A stretch of DNA of 64,000 nucleotides. It comes from JAIQFL01 sp035295745 (lineage in GTDB: Bacteria; Acidobacteriota; Terriglobia; Bryobacterales; Bryobacteraceae). This document shows, piece after piece, positions 7,389-15,693 of the stretch. Location: contig DATGIL010000080.1 of assembly GCA_035295745.1 (NCBI GenBank), positions 77,274 through 141,273 of the forward strand, read 5' to 3'. Below the pieces are notes generated by a model. It ran no database searches and was not told where the DNA came from. It worked only from the letters and a program-made list of their open reading frames with translations. Each line of letters opens with the position of its first letter. Position 1 is the first letter of the stretch. The position numbers were made by a program, and so were the translations under genes.

Positions 7389-10300
7389 GTGGAAAAACAT
7401 TTCCTCATCGGAATGGACGTGGGTTCCACCACGGTCAAGGCTACGGTGATCGACGCCGTTACCGACCAGATTCTGTGGCAGGACTATCAGCGGCACGACA
7501 CCAAACAGCCTGAGAAAGTACTGGAATTCTGCAAACGGTTCGATACCGAAGTCGAGGGCTTCAAGGCCTCCAATTCGCGCATGTTCATGACGGGCTCCGG
7601 CGGTAACGGGCTCGGAAAGTTCCTGGGCGGCAAGTTCGTGCAGGAAGTCAACGCCGTCTCCCTGGCCGTCGAAAAGATGTACCCCGAATGCGGCTCGGTA
7701 ATCGAACTGGGCGGGCAGGACGCCAAGATCATTATCTTCAAGAAGGATCCCGAGACCGGCCGCAAGAAGAAAATCCCGTCGATGAACGACAAGTGCGCTG
7801 GAGGCACGGGCGCAGTCATCGATAAGATCAACGCCAAACTGCGGATTCCCAGCGAACAGCTCTGCAAGATGGGCTACAAGGGGATCAAGCTGCATCCTGT
7901 GGCGGGCAAGTGCGGCGTCTTCGCCGAGACCGATATCAACGGTCTGCAGAAGATGGGAGTTCCGCCCGACGAGCTGATGGCTTCCCTCTTCGAAGCTATC
8001 GTGATGCAGAATCTCTCGGTGCTCACGCGCGGAAATACTCTGCAGCCGGTGGTGCTCCTGCTCGGCGGCCCGAACTGTTACATCGCCGGCATGCGCGATT
8101 GCTGGAAGAGCAACATCCCCAAGATTTGGGAAGAGCGCAATACTCCGCTGCCTGAGGGCATTGCACCGGAAGACCTGATCCGCACGCCCGATAACGCGCA
8201 GTACTTCGCGGCCATAGGATCCGTGGAATTCGGCAAGACCGAAGAAGATCACATCGGGCAATACCTGGGCTACGAGAAGCTGGAGTGGTACGTCAACATC
8301 GGCCGCGAAGAGGAGAAAGCTAAGCGCGGCGGCGGAGGCGGTCTGGCCAAGGACGCGGACGATCTCGCAGCCTTCAAGACAAAATACCGCACCAAAAAAT
8401 TCACACCCGTACAGTTCCAGCCGGGTGAAATGGTGGAAGGATTTGTTGGCCTGGACGGCGGCTCCACTTCGACCAAGGCAGTGCTGCTTTCCAAGGACGG
8501 GAAGCGCCGCATCCTCGCGAAGACCTATCAGCTCTCGAAGGGCAATCCGATCGAGGACACCGTTGAGGTGCTGCAGAAACTCGACCGGCAGATCCGCGAT
8601 CAAGGCGCCGAACTCAAGATTCTCGGCGTCGGCACCACTGGATACGCCAAGGACATCCTCAAGGATGTGATCGGCGCGGACGCCGCGCTCGTAGAGACCG
8701 TCGCGCACACGGAAGCGGGCCTCCATTTCTACAAAGATGTGGACGTGATCTGCGACGTCGGCGGCCAGGACATCAAGATCATCATCTTGAAGAACGGCCG
8801 CGTCAAAGACTTCAAGCTGAATACGCAGTGCTCGGCAGGCAACGGCTACTTTCTCCAATCCACCGCACAGGGTTTCAACGTGCCGGTGGAGCAGTACGCC
8901 GACACCGCTTTCGCGGCGAAGGGCTTCCCCTCGTTCGGCTACGGCTGCGCTGTGTTCATGCAGAGCGACATCGTCGACTTCCAGCGCCAGGGGTGGAAGC
9001 CGGAAGAGATCATGGCGGGCCTCTGCAATGTGCTGCCCAAGAACATCTGGCTGTACGTTTCGCAGATTCCCAATCTGTCGGCGATCGGGCGCCGCTTCTT
9101 ACTCCAGGGCGGTACCCAGTACAACCTGGCCGCCGTGAAGGCGCAGGTGGACTTCATCGAGTCGCGCTTCAAGGGCAAGGACGTCAAGGCCGACGTCATC
9201 GTCCACGAACATTGCGGCGAAGCCGGCGCGATCGGCGCGGCTCTCGAGGCCGGACGCCTCTGGGACAACGGGCGCGTCAGCACCTTCATCGGGCTGGACG
9301 CCTGCGCGCACATCAACTACAAGACCACGCGCAACGAGGCCACTCGCTGCTACTTCTGCAAAAACAAGTGCCTGCGGACCTTCATCGATGTGAAGACCAA
9401 CATCATCAACATCGATTACAAGCCGCCGGTCAAGACTAAGGTGCCGCTCGAAGCGGGCGCGCAGCGGCTGATCATCGCCACTTGCGAGAAGGGCACGGTC
9501 GAGAACATCGAGGAGATGCGCGGCATCAAGGGCAATCTCGACAAGATCAAGAAGCAAAATCCCAATTTTGTCGAGATGGCGGCGAAGAGCGTATTCCGCG
9601 TTCCGGATGTCCCGCTGGTGGCCGATGCGCCTCCCAAGTTCCAGATCACGGCGGCTCAGAAGAAGCGCGCCGAGCTGATCAAGAAGCGCGGCTCCATCCG
9701 CATCGGCATGCCGCGCGTACTCAACATGTACTCGCAGACGCCGGTGTTCACCGGATATTTCGGAGCGCTCGGAATCAAGGCCGAGAACATTGTCTATTCC
9801 GACTACACCAGCGAAGAGTTGTACAAAGAGGGCGCCAAGCGCGGCGCGATCGACCCGTGCTTCCCCTCAAAGCTCGGGATTCCACACGTTCACAATCTGT
9901 TGTACAAGATCCACGCGAAGAAACCGCTCGACATCATCTTCTTCCCGATGATCGACTGCATCACCACCGACCTGCACAACGTGCAGGCCAGCCGCTCATG
10001 CCCCACCGTCGCGACCACGCCGGAAGCGGTCAAGGCGGCATTTACAAAGGAAGGAGACCTCTTCGCCGAAAAGGGCGTCCTCTTCCTCGATACCTTCGTC
10101 AATCTGTCGAAGCCGGAAATCCTGGAGCGGCAGTTGTTCGAGCAGTTCAAGGATATCTTTGGGCTTTCGCCCGAGGAGAACAAGCGCGCCATGGACGAGG
10201 GCTACCGCGCCCTGCTTGCGTTCGAAAACGTCGCCATGCGCGGCGAAGCACGCGCGGTCCTGGAGCAGCTCGAGCGCGAAGACCGGCTCGGTGTGGTGCT

Positions 10301-10955
10301 ACTGGGCCGTCCCTATCACAACGACCCGGGGGTCAATCACGAGATCCTGGAGGAATTCCAGAAGCTCGGCTACCCGGTGTTTGCGCAGGACAGTCTCCCG
10401 ATCGATGACGACATCATCTGGCGCCTGTTCGGCGACGATGTGAGGGCAGGCGAAATTCCGCACCCCATGTCGATCGACGACGTCTGGAAAAACTCGTACA
10501 GCGAGAATACTAGCCGCAAGGTGTGGGCCGCGAAGTATGTAGCGCGGCATCCCAACCTGGTGGCGCTGGAACTCTCGAGCTTCAAGTGCGGCCATGATGC
10601 GCCGATCTATTCGGTGGTAGAAGAGATCGTGGAGCACTCCGGCACACCGTACTTCTGCTTCAAGGATATCGACGAGAATAAGCCGACGGGATCGATCAAG
10701 ATCCGCGTGGAAACGATCGGCTACTTCCTGAAGCGATACCGCGAAGACATGGTGCGGAACAAGAAAAAGGCGACGACTATCGAGCAGCAACTGCTCGAGT
10801 TCGAAGCGCGTCTCCGGCGGCAGATGCTCCGCGAGAAACTCCAGGACAACACGCTGGTTCGCGAGTCCTTTGAGACCGGTTCGATGCCCCAGATTCACGT
10901 CAGCATCGGCGCGCTGCAGGCAAGTCGTCCCGCATCGACGGTACAGGGAGATTAG
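7389..10955 (+). CDS. tandem BadF/HgdC-type acyl-CoA dehydratase activase with DUF2229 region
   Basis: A 1188-residue protein with two consecutive ASKHA ATPase modules. Module 1 (about 5-300) opens GMDVGSTTVKATV and module 2 (about 350-640) opens GLDGGSTSTKAVLL. Each holds a cysteine pair 39 residues apart: C136/C175 and C481/C520. In HgdC of Acidaminococcus the bridging [4Fe-4S] cluster is held by Cys127 and Cys166 of each subunit, the same spacing, so this chain is probably a pseudo-dimer with one cluster. A CYFCKNKC motif (C654, C657, C661) follows. Residues about 690-1130 resemble the DUF2229 domain. The start is a GTG directly after the TAA of the preceding gene, with AAGGGA upstream. 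Role: ATP-driven electron donor to the adjacent subunit. Confidence 0.87.
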   Translation: MEKHFLIGMDVGSTTVKATVIDAVTDQILWQDYQRHDTKQPEKVLEFCKRFDTEVEGFKASNSRMFMTGSGGNGLGKFLGGKFVQEVNAVSLAVEKMYPECGSVIELGGQDAKIIIFKKDPETGRKKKIPSMNDKCAGGTGAVIDKINAKLRIPSEQLCKMGYKGIKLHPVAGKCGVFAETDINGLQKMGVPPDELMASLFEAIVMQNLSVLTRGNTLQPVVLLLGGPNCYIAGMRDCWKSNIPKIWEERNTPLPEGIAPEDLIRTPDNAQYFAAIGSVEFGKTEEDHIGQYLGYEKLEWYVNIGREEEKAKRGGGGGLAKDADDLAAFKTKYRTKKFTPVQFQPGEMVEGFVGLDGGSTSTKAVLLSKDGKRRILAKTYQLSKGNPIEDTVEVLQKLDRQIRDQGAELKILGVGTTGYAKDILKDVIGADAALVETVAHTEAGLHFYKDVDVICDVGGQDIKIIILKNGRVKDFKLNTQCSAGNGYFLQSTAQGFNVPVEQYADTAFAAKGFPSFGYGCAVFMQSDIVDFQRQGWKPEEIMAGLCNVLPKNIWLYVSQIPNLSAIGRRFLLQGGTQYNLAAVKAQVDFIESRFKGKDVKADVIVHEHCGEAGAIGAALEAGRLWDNGRVSTFIGLDACAHINYKTTRNEATRCYFCKNKCLRTFIDVKTNIINIDYKPPVKTKVPLEAGAQRLIIATCEKGTVENIEEMRGIKGNLDKIKKQNPNFVEMAAKSVFRVPDVPLVADAPPKFQITAAQKKRAELIKKRGSIRIGMPRVLNMYSQTPVFTGYFGALGIKAENIVYSDYTSEELYKEGAKRGAIDPCFPSKLGIPHVHNLLYKIHAKKPLDIIFFPMIDCITTDLHNVQASRSCPTVATTPEAVKAAFTKEGDLFAEKGVLFLDTFVNLSKPEILERQLFEQFKDIFGLSPEENKRAMDEGYRALLAFENVAMRGEARAVLEQLEREDRLGVVLLGRPYHNDPGVNHEILEEFQKLGYPVFAQDSLPIDDDIIWRLFGDDVRAGEIPHPMSIDDVWKNSYSENTSRKVWAAKYVARHPNLVALELSSFKCGHDAPIYSVVEEIVEHSGTPYFCFKDIDENKPTGSIKIRVETIGYFLKRYREDMVRNKKKATTIEQQLLEFEARLRRQMLREKLQDNTLVRESFETGSMPQIHVSIGALQASRPASTVQGD

Positions 10956-10987
10956 GTCGTCAGACCTTCAGTAGCGAATTCATCCAG

Positions 10988-11018
10988 GCCCGGCTTCGCC
11001 AAGAAGTCGGGCTTTTTT
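10988..11018 (+). terminator. rho-independent terminator of the dehydratase operon
   Basis: GCCCGGCTTC (10988-10997) pairs with GAAGTCGGGC (11003-11012), one G-U pair, five-base loop, followed by six T. It lies 33 bp after the activase stop codon. Confidence 0.88.
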
Positions 11019-11265
11019 ATTGCCTCGAGAGTTGAGCCGCTGTGGAATCCAGGGTCCTTGAAGCTTCCCGTGCCGCAATCGCGCAATGCGGTCGCGGATT
11101 GTACCAGATCGGCCACAGCGCGGGATGCGTAATTAGTTAGTCACACCGCCCACACATCACCCGCTGAAATCTGTTGCCCCAATTCGGACGCGTTCTGCCC
11201 CCAATACGCCATTCTGTCACGGCCATTCTTCCAGTTTTTTTGCTCATTCGTTCTAAGTTTTTTAC

Positions 11266-11294
11266 TTGCCTTTAACGTTCAACCTACATATACT
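11266..11294 (+). promoter_or_regulatory. sigma-70-like promoter of the Oar-like gene
   Basis: TTGCCT at 11266-11271 and TATACT at 11289-11294 are separated by exactly 17 bp, leaving a leader of about 50 bases before the ATG at 11353. Confidence 0.6.
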
Positions 11295-11352
11295 TTCCCA
11301 ACAGTGGGTCGAAACGGGCCGGGATGCCCAAATCCCGATGGAGGGTTAGTGA

Positions 11353-14300
11353 ATGCGTGCCTTTCGTTGCATTTGTGTCTGTTTGTGCCTAAGTGCGCTC
11401 ACCGCTTGCCTGGCGTTCTCTCAAGCAGTCAATGGAACAATTGTAGGAACCGTCACAGATGCTACTGGCGGCGCGCTGGTGAATGCCAAAGTTACTTTAA
11501 CTGAAACCAACACCAGGATCGTTCACACCAAGCTGACCAATGACGCGGGCGTCTGGGGATTCCCTGAGATGCCGCCCGGCACCTACGAAGTCACCGTCGA
11601 GATGGTCGGATTCAAAAAAGCCGTCCGCGCCGGCATCATTCTCGAAGCCAATACCAGCCCGCGCGTCGACGTGCAACTCGTCCCCGGTGAACTCAACCAG
11701 ACCATCGAAGTCGCAGCCTCCGCGCCTGTTCTGCAAACTGAGCGAGCCGATACTGGCCGCTCGATCGACTCGCAGACCATCGAAGAACTTCCCCTCGGCG
11801 TCAATCGCAACTTCCAGAGTCTCCTCGACCTCGTGCCTGGCACCTCCGTCGAGACCTTCCAGCATTCGCAATTCTTCAACGCCTCCAGTTCTCTCCAGAC
11901 CAACGTGAACGGTCAACCGCGCATGGGCAACAATTACCAGATCGAAGGCATCGACAACAACGAGCGCACCGGACTCCTCCAGATCCTGATCACCCCGGCC
12001 GAAGCGCTCCAGACCGTCAGTGTCTCCACCACGAACCACGATCCCGAGTTGGGACGATCCACCGGAGCCGTGGTCAATGCGCTCATCAAATCGGGTACCA
12101 ACAATTTTCACGGCTCCGCGTACGAGTTCCTGCAAAACAGCGCGTTTGACGCCCGATCGTTCTTTAATCCCACGGTAGGACACTTGGCCTACAATTATTT
12201 CGGCGGAAATCTGGGTGGCCCCATCAAACGCAACAAAGTCTTCTTCTTCGCCAACTATCTTCGTACCGAAGATCACGAAGCCAACACCAATCAGAACAAT
12301 ATTCCCGATAACGCCTTCCGCACCGGCGACCTCAGCGGCGACCCTGGGCACATTGTCTACGACCCCACCACTGGCTTGCAGGATGGATCCGGCCAGGGCC
12401 GCACTCCCTTCCCCGGCAATATCATCCCGCTCAGCCGCATCAATCCGGTGTCACTGAAGATCCTTTCCTTCCTGCCGCCCACCAACGAGAACTTCTCACC
12501 TACCTCACAGACCAACGATTATTTTGCGCTGCTTCCCGCACAGAAGACCAACAATCAGATTGATTCGAAGGTTGACTGGAATGTCACCGACCGCGATCGC
12601 ATCAGCGGCCGGTTTAGTTTCGCGCGGCCGGTGATGTACCAGGCCCCGATTTTCGGAGATGCCGGCGGCCCCGCGCAGGGCGCGTTCGAAGGATCGGGCC
12701 GCCAGAAAACCTACAGCACCGGACTCAACTACAATCGCAGCGTTACACCGACTCTGCTGACCGAAGTCCGTTTGGGCGTCGCACACTATCACAACGACGC
12801 CTTCCAGAGCGACTACGGGAAGAACGATTCCGACGCCGTCGGCGTGCCTGGCGTCAACCTGGGACCTTTCACCAGCGGCTTCGTCGGCATCACCATCAAC
12901 GGTTACTCCAGCCCCCTGTTTGGGTATTCGGCCAGCCTCCCGTGGGACCGCGCTGAAGCCAATATTGATCTCGTGAATTCGTGGACCAAGATCGCGCACA
13001 ACCATCAGATCAAGTGGGGCATCGATATCCGCCGCGTACGCGACGATTTACTGCAGGACCAGACGTTCAGCCCGCGCGGCGTGATTACTTTTGGAACGCA
13101 GCAGACCGGGCTGCAAACGTGCACGGGAACTTCGTCCTCAGGCACACCCACCGGATGCACTGGCTCGTCGCAAGGGCTGGCGAACGATTTCGCCAGCTTC
13201 CTGCTGGACGTTCCCCAGAAGCTCGGCCGCGATGTGAATACGTATTTTCCGGCTTTCCGCGAGTGGGAGGTCTTTGCGTACGTCGCCGATAACTGGCAGG
13301 TCTCGCCGAAGCTGACGGTCAATCTGGGCTTGCGTTGGGAATTCTACAAGCCCCCCACGCCCGCGTTTCCTGGCGGCTTCTCCAATTACGACCCCAGTAA
13401 CAACACACTTGTGATCGCCGGGATTGGCGGGAACCCGCTCGATATGGGCCTGCAGGCGCGATACAAATATTTCGCGCCGCGCGTGGGCCTCGCCTATCGT
13501 CTCACGCCCAAGACCGTGGTGCGCGCCGGAACGGGCATCAGCTACACACCGTTCCCCGACAACACCTGGGGGTACAACTTTCCCGTCCGCTCCAACAATC
13601 AATACGTCTCTCCCAGCGGATCCGATAACTACGCTCCCGCAGTCCTGCCGGGCGGCCTCGCGCCGACTTTCCAGAACGGCTTCCCCGCTCCCGACCCGGT
13701 CGTCGTGCCGGCCAACGGCATCATCACCAATGTCGATCCGACCACCGCGCAGGTGATCATTCCCAAGAATTATCGAAACAGCTACATTGAGACCTGGAAT
13801 CTTGCCGTCCAAAGGGAGCTGCTATACGGCCTCGTGCTGGATGTCGCTTACGTCGGCAGTCATGGCGTCGATACACCGGCGCAGATTAACTTGAACGCGG
13901 GTCAGTTCATCGGCGCGGGCAGCCTCGGCCAACCGCTTCTGCAGAAATACGGCACCACCGCATCCGCCACCGTGTATTTCCAGGGGTTCTCGTCGACTTA
14001 CAACTCCCTGCAGGTGAAGTTGGACCGTCGCTTCAAGTCGGGCTTCTCTCTGACCACCGCGTTCACCTGGCAAAAGGCGATGGACTTCGAGAGTGGCGAC
14101 GATGGCGGTCTCGACTTCTACGCCGGCCAGGGTCTGCGCCGGAACTATGCGCGCGCGGATTTCGACCGCACCCTCAACTTCGTCCAAAGCTACATCTACC
14201 AGCTTCCGTTTGGTCCCGGAAAGCATTTCCTCTCGCAGAGCCTGCCGGGCAAGATTGTTGGCGGCTGGCAGGTTTCGGGGATCCTTTCATGGCGCACCGG

Positions 14301-14727
14301 AACACCGCTCACGTTCACCGGCAGCAACAGCTTGAACCTCGGAAGCAACGGCACCGCGACGCTCGATCAGATCGCACCTATTCAGGTGTTGGGCGGGATC
14401 AATACCGGCAATCCGTGGTTCAGCACCGCCAGCTTTGCGAAAGCAGCGACTAATGTACAAGGCAGCACGGGACGCAACATCTTCGATGGACCCGGTCTGT
14501 TCGGGCTCAATTTAGGAATCTCGCGGTGGATTCAACTGCGCGAACAGGCCAAGCTGCAGTTTCGCCTGGAGACCCTGAACACCACCAACACGGCACAATT
14601 TTCGAATCCCAACACCGGTTTCGGCTCCAATTTCGGATTCATCACCGGCACCATCAGTTCGGGCACCGGCGTCAACGGAACCGGCGGCGGCCGCGTCGTG
14701 CAACTCGGCGCGAAAGTAGTCTTCTAA
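11353..14727 (+). CDS. Oar-like TonB-dependent outer-membrane protein with carboxypeptidase-regulatory domain
   Basis: A 1124-residue outer-membrane protein. Residues 1-24 are a signal peptide (cleavage near AFSQ). Residues about 26-110 form a carboxypeptidase-regulatory-like beta-sandwich (NGTIVGTVTDATGGAL, GVWGFPEMPPGTYEVTVE). Residues about 120-250 are plug-like, with the VNGQPRMGNNYQIEGIDNN segment usual for this family. The rest is a TonB-type 22-strand barrel ending in a C-terminal Phe (VQLGAKVVF), the recognition end for BAM. Acidobacteria carry dozens of these; they are thought to import or bind oligosaccharides or peptides, but no substrate can be assigned here. GGAGG lies about 8 bp before the ATG. 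It has its own promoter and no obvious operon partner. Confidence 0.9.
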   Translation: MRAFRCICVCLCLSALTACLAFSQAVNGTIVGTVTDATGGALVNAKVTLTETNTRIVHTKLTNDAGVWGFPEMPPGTYEVTVEMVGFKKAVRAGIILEANTSPRVDVQLVPGELNQTIEVAASAPVLQTERADTGRSIDSQTIEELPLGVNRNFQSLLDLVPGTSVETFQHSQFFNASSSLQTNVNGQPRMGNNYQIEGIDNNERTGLLQILITPAEALQTVSVSTTNHDPELGRSTGAVVNALIKSGTNNFHGSAYEFLQNSAFDARSFFNPTVGHLAYNYFGGNLGGPIKRNKVFFFANYLRTEDHEANTNQNNIPDNAFRTGDLSGDPGHIVYDPTTGLQDGSGQGRTPFPGNIIPLSRINPVSLKILSFLPPTNENFSPTSQTNDYFALLPAQKTNNQIDSKVDWNVTDRDRISGRFSFARPVMYQAPIFGDAGGPAQGAFEGSGRQKTYSTGLNYNRSVTPTLLTEVRLGVAHYHNDAFQSDYGKNDSDAVGVPGVNLGPFTSGFVGITINGYSSPLFGYSASLPWDRAEANIDLVNSWTKIAHNHQIKWGIDIRRVRDDLLQDQTFSPRGVITFGTQQTGLQTCTGTSSSGTPTGCTGSSQGLANDFASFLLDVPQKLGRDVNTYFPAFREWEVFAYVADNWQVSPKLTVNLGLRWEFYKPPTPAFPGGFSNYDPSNNTLVIAGIGGNPLDMGLQARYKYFAPRVGLAYRLTPKTVVRAGTGISYTPFPDNTWGYNFPVRSNNQYVSPSGSDNYAPAVLPGGLAPTFQNGFPAPDPVVVPANGIITNVDPTTAQVIIPKNYRNSYIETWNLAVQRELLYGLVLDVAYVGSHGVDTPAQINLNAGQFIGAGSLGQPLLQKYGTTASATVYFQGFSSTYNSLQVKLDRRFKSGFSLTTAFTWQKAMDFESGDDGGLDFYAGQGLRRNYARADFDRTLNFVQSYIYQLPFGPGKHFLSQSLPGKIVGGWQVSGILSWRTGTPLTFTGSNSLNLGSNGTATLDQIAPIQVLGGINTGNPWFSTASFAKAATNVQGSTGRNIFDGPGLFGLNLGISRWIQLREQAKLQFRLETLNTTNTAQFSNPNTGFGSNFGFITGTISSGTGVNGTGGGRVVQLGAKVVF

Positions 14728-14793
14728 CGCGACGTGCGCATAAACACCGGCGACCAAAATACGTGGTTTCAGAACTCCGCCGACGTATCGACA

Positions 14794-14843
14794 GATCGCT
14801 CTTTAATGCGCGCGCTTCGCAACGAGCCAGACCGTCAGAAGTG
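14794..14843 (+). repeat. diverged solitary copy of the dispersed repeat
   Basis: GATCGCTCTTTAATGCGCGC then GCTTCGCAACGAGCCAGACC follows the repeat consensus (ATCGCTTGCTAACGCGCGCG, CTCGCAACGAGCCACGACC) with small deletions. It begins 67 bp after the stop of the Oar-like gene, in the same orientation. Confidence 0.55.
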
Positions 14844-14869
14844 TTCCTCCTGGTTGCGGCGTTCTACAA

Positions 14870-15607
14870 TTGTTCGTGCCGCAACGCCCCGACTATGGCT
14901 ATGACGCTCCTTGGTTTCCGGTGCTCTTTGGATTTTTGTCCATAGCCGCCGGGATCGGCGCGACGATATCTTGGACGCAGGGCGACATGCGCCATACCAT
15001 CCAGATGACGTTCTACTTCGTCTTCTTTCTCGCGAACAGCAGCAGCTTTCTATACACGACCAGGCGCGGGAAATTTCTCGAGTGGGAGCAGATTCTGAAT
15101 CGGGTCCATCTGCGCGGGGACGAAGCGGTGCTCGACATGGGGTGCGGCCGGGGCGCCATCCTGACGGCGGTCGCCCGCAGGTTGACGACAGGCCGAGTGA
15201 CAGGCGTCGATATCTGGAGCAAACAGGATCAGTCGGGCAACGCCAGCGACGTCACGCTGCGCAACGCGTCGCTCGAAGGTGTGGCTGGCCGCATACAGAT
15301 CGAAACTGGCGATATGCGCGCGCTTCCCCATCCCGATGAGACCTTCGATCTGGTGGTATCGAGCCTCGCCATCCACAACATCCAATCAAATGCGGAGCGG
15401 AAACGGGCGATTGTCGAAGGTTTTCGCGTTCTAAAACCCGGAGGCCATATCGTAATCGCAGACATTCGTGCCACTGCAATTTATGAAAAGGAGTTGCGGG
15501 CGCTGGGAGCGTCGAATGTGGAACGCCGCCGGTTGGGATGGAGATTCTGGTGGGGCAACCCGTTCGCCTACACGACCCTCCTCCGCGCTTCGAAGTCACC
15601 GGCCTAA
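14870..15607 (+). CDS. membrane-anchored class I SAM-dependent methyltransferase
   Basis: A 245-residue protein. Two hydrophobic helices occupy residues about 17-34 and 43-62 (PWFPVLFGFLSIAAGIGATI and MTFYFVFFLANSSSF). They are followed by a Rossmann methyltransferase domain: motif I VLDMGCGRGAIL, the acidic VTGVDIW strand, the GDMRALP segment, and the FDLVVSSLAIHNI and LKPGGHIVIADI strands. The substrate is unknown. The start used is a TTG at 14870, with a GTG at 14876 as alternative; neither has a strong ribosome site, so the exact N terminus is uncertain. The gene is on its own, between the Oar-like gene and the Asp-box protein. Confidence 0.82.
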   Translation: MFVPQRPDYGYDAPWFPVLFGFLSIAAGIGATISWTQGDMRHTIQMTFYFVFFLANSSSFLYTTRRGKFLEWEQILNRVHLRGDEAVLDMGCGRGAILTAVARRLTTGRVTGVDIWSKQDQSGNASDVTLRNASLEGVAGRIQIETGDMRALPHPDETFDLVVSSLAIHNIQSNAERKRAIVEGFRVLKPGGHIVIADIRATAIYEKELRALGASNVERRRLGWRFWWGNPFAYTTLLRASKSPA

Positions 15608-15693
15608 CCCCCAACCCCAACGCCCAACCCCCAACCCCGCGAGCGAAGCGAGCCTCTTCCCTGTGCGATCCTGAGAAGAACGAAGGAGCCTCC

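Larger units (their letters stand above)
10956..11352. other. intergenic region: terminator then promoter and leader
   Basis: The 397 bases contain the terminator of the dehydratase operon, a T-rich stretch, a sigma-70-like promoter and the leader of the Oar-like gene, in which GGGAT-GCCCAA-ATCCC can fold into a hairpin just before the GGAGG ribosome site. There is no supported open reading frame. Confidence 0.55.

Noticed and set aside
6831..8858. A 675-codon minus-strand frame opposite the dehydratase genes
   Set aside because: It runs antisense across the junction of two strongly conserved coding regions and is a by-product of their GC-rich third positions. It has no start signal of its own.
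15602..15645. C/A-rich tandem AACCCCCAACCCC-like tract as a mobile-element end or regulatory array
   Set aside because: It is a short imperfect low-complexity tract of about 40 bp between two genes, without terminal repeats or copies elsewhere in the window.
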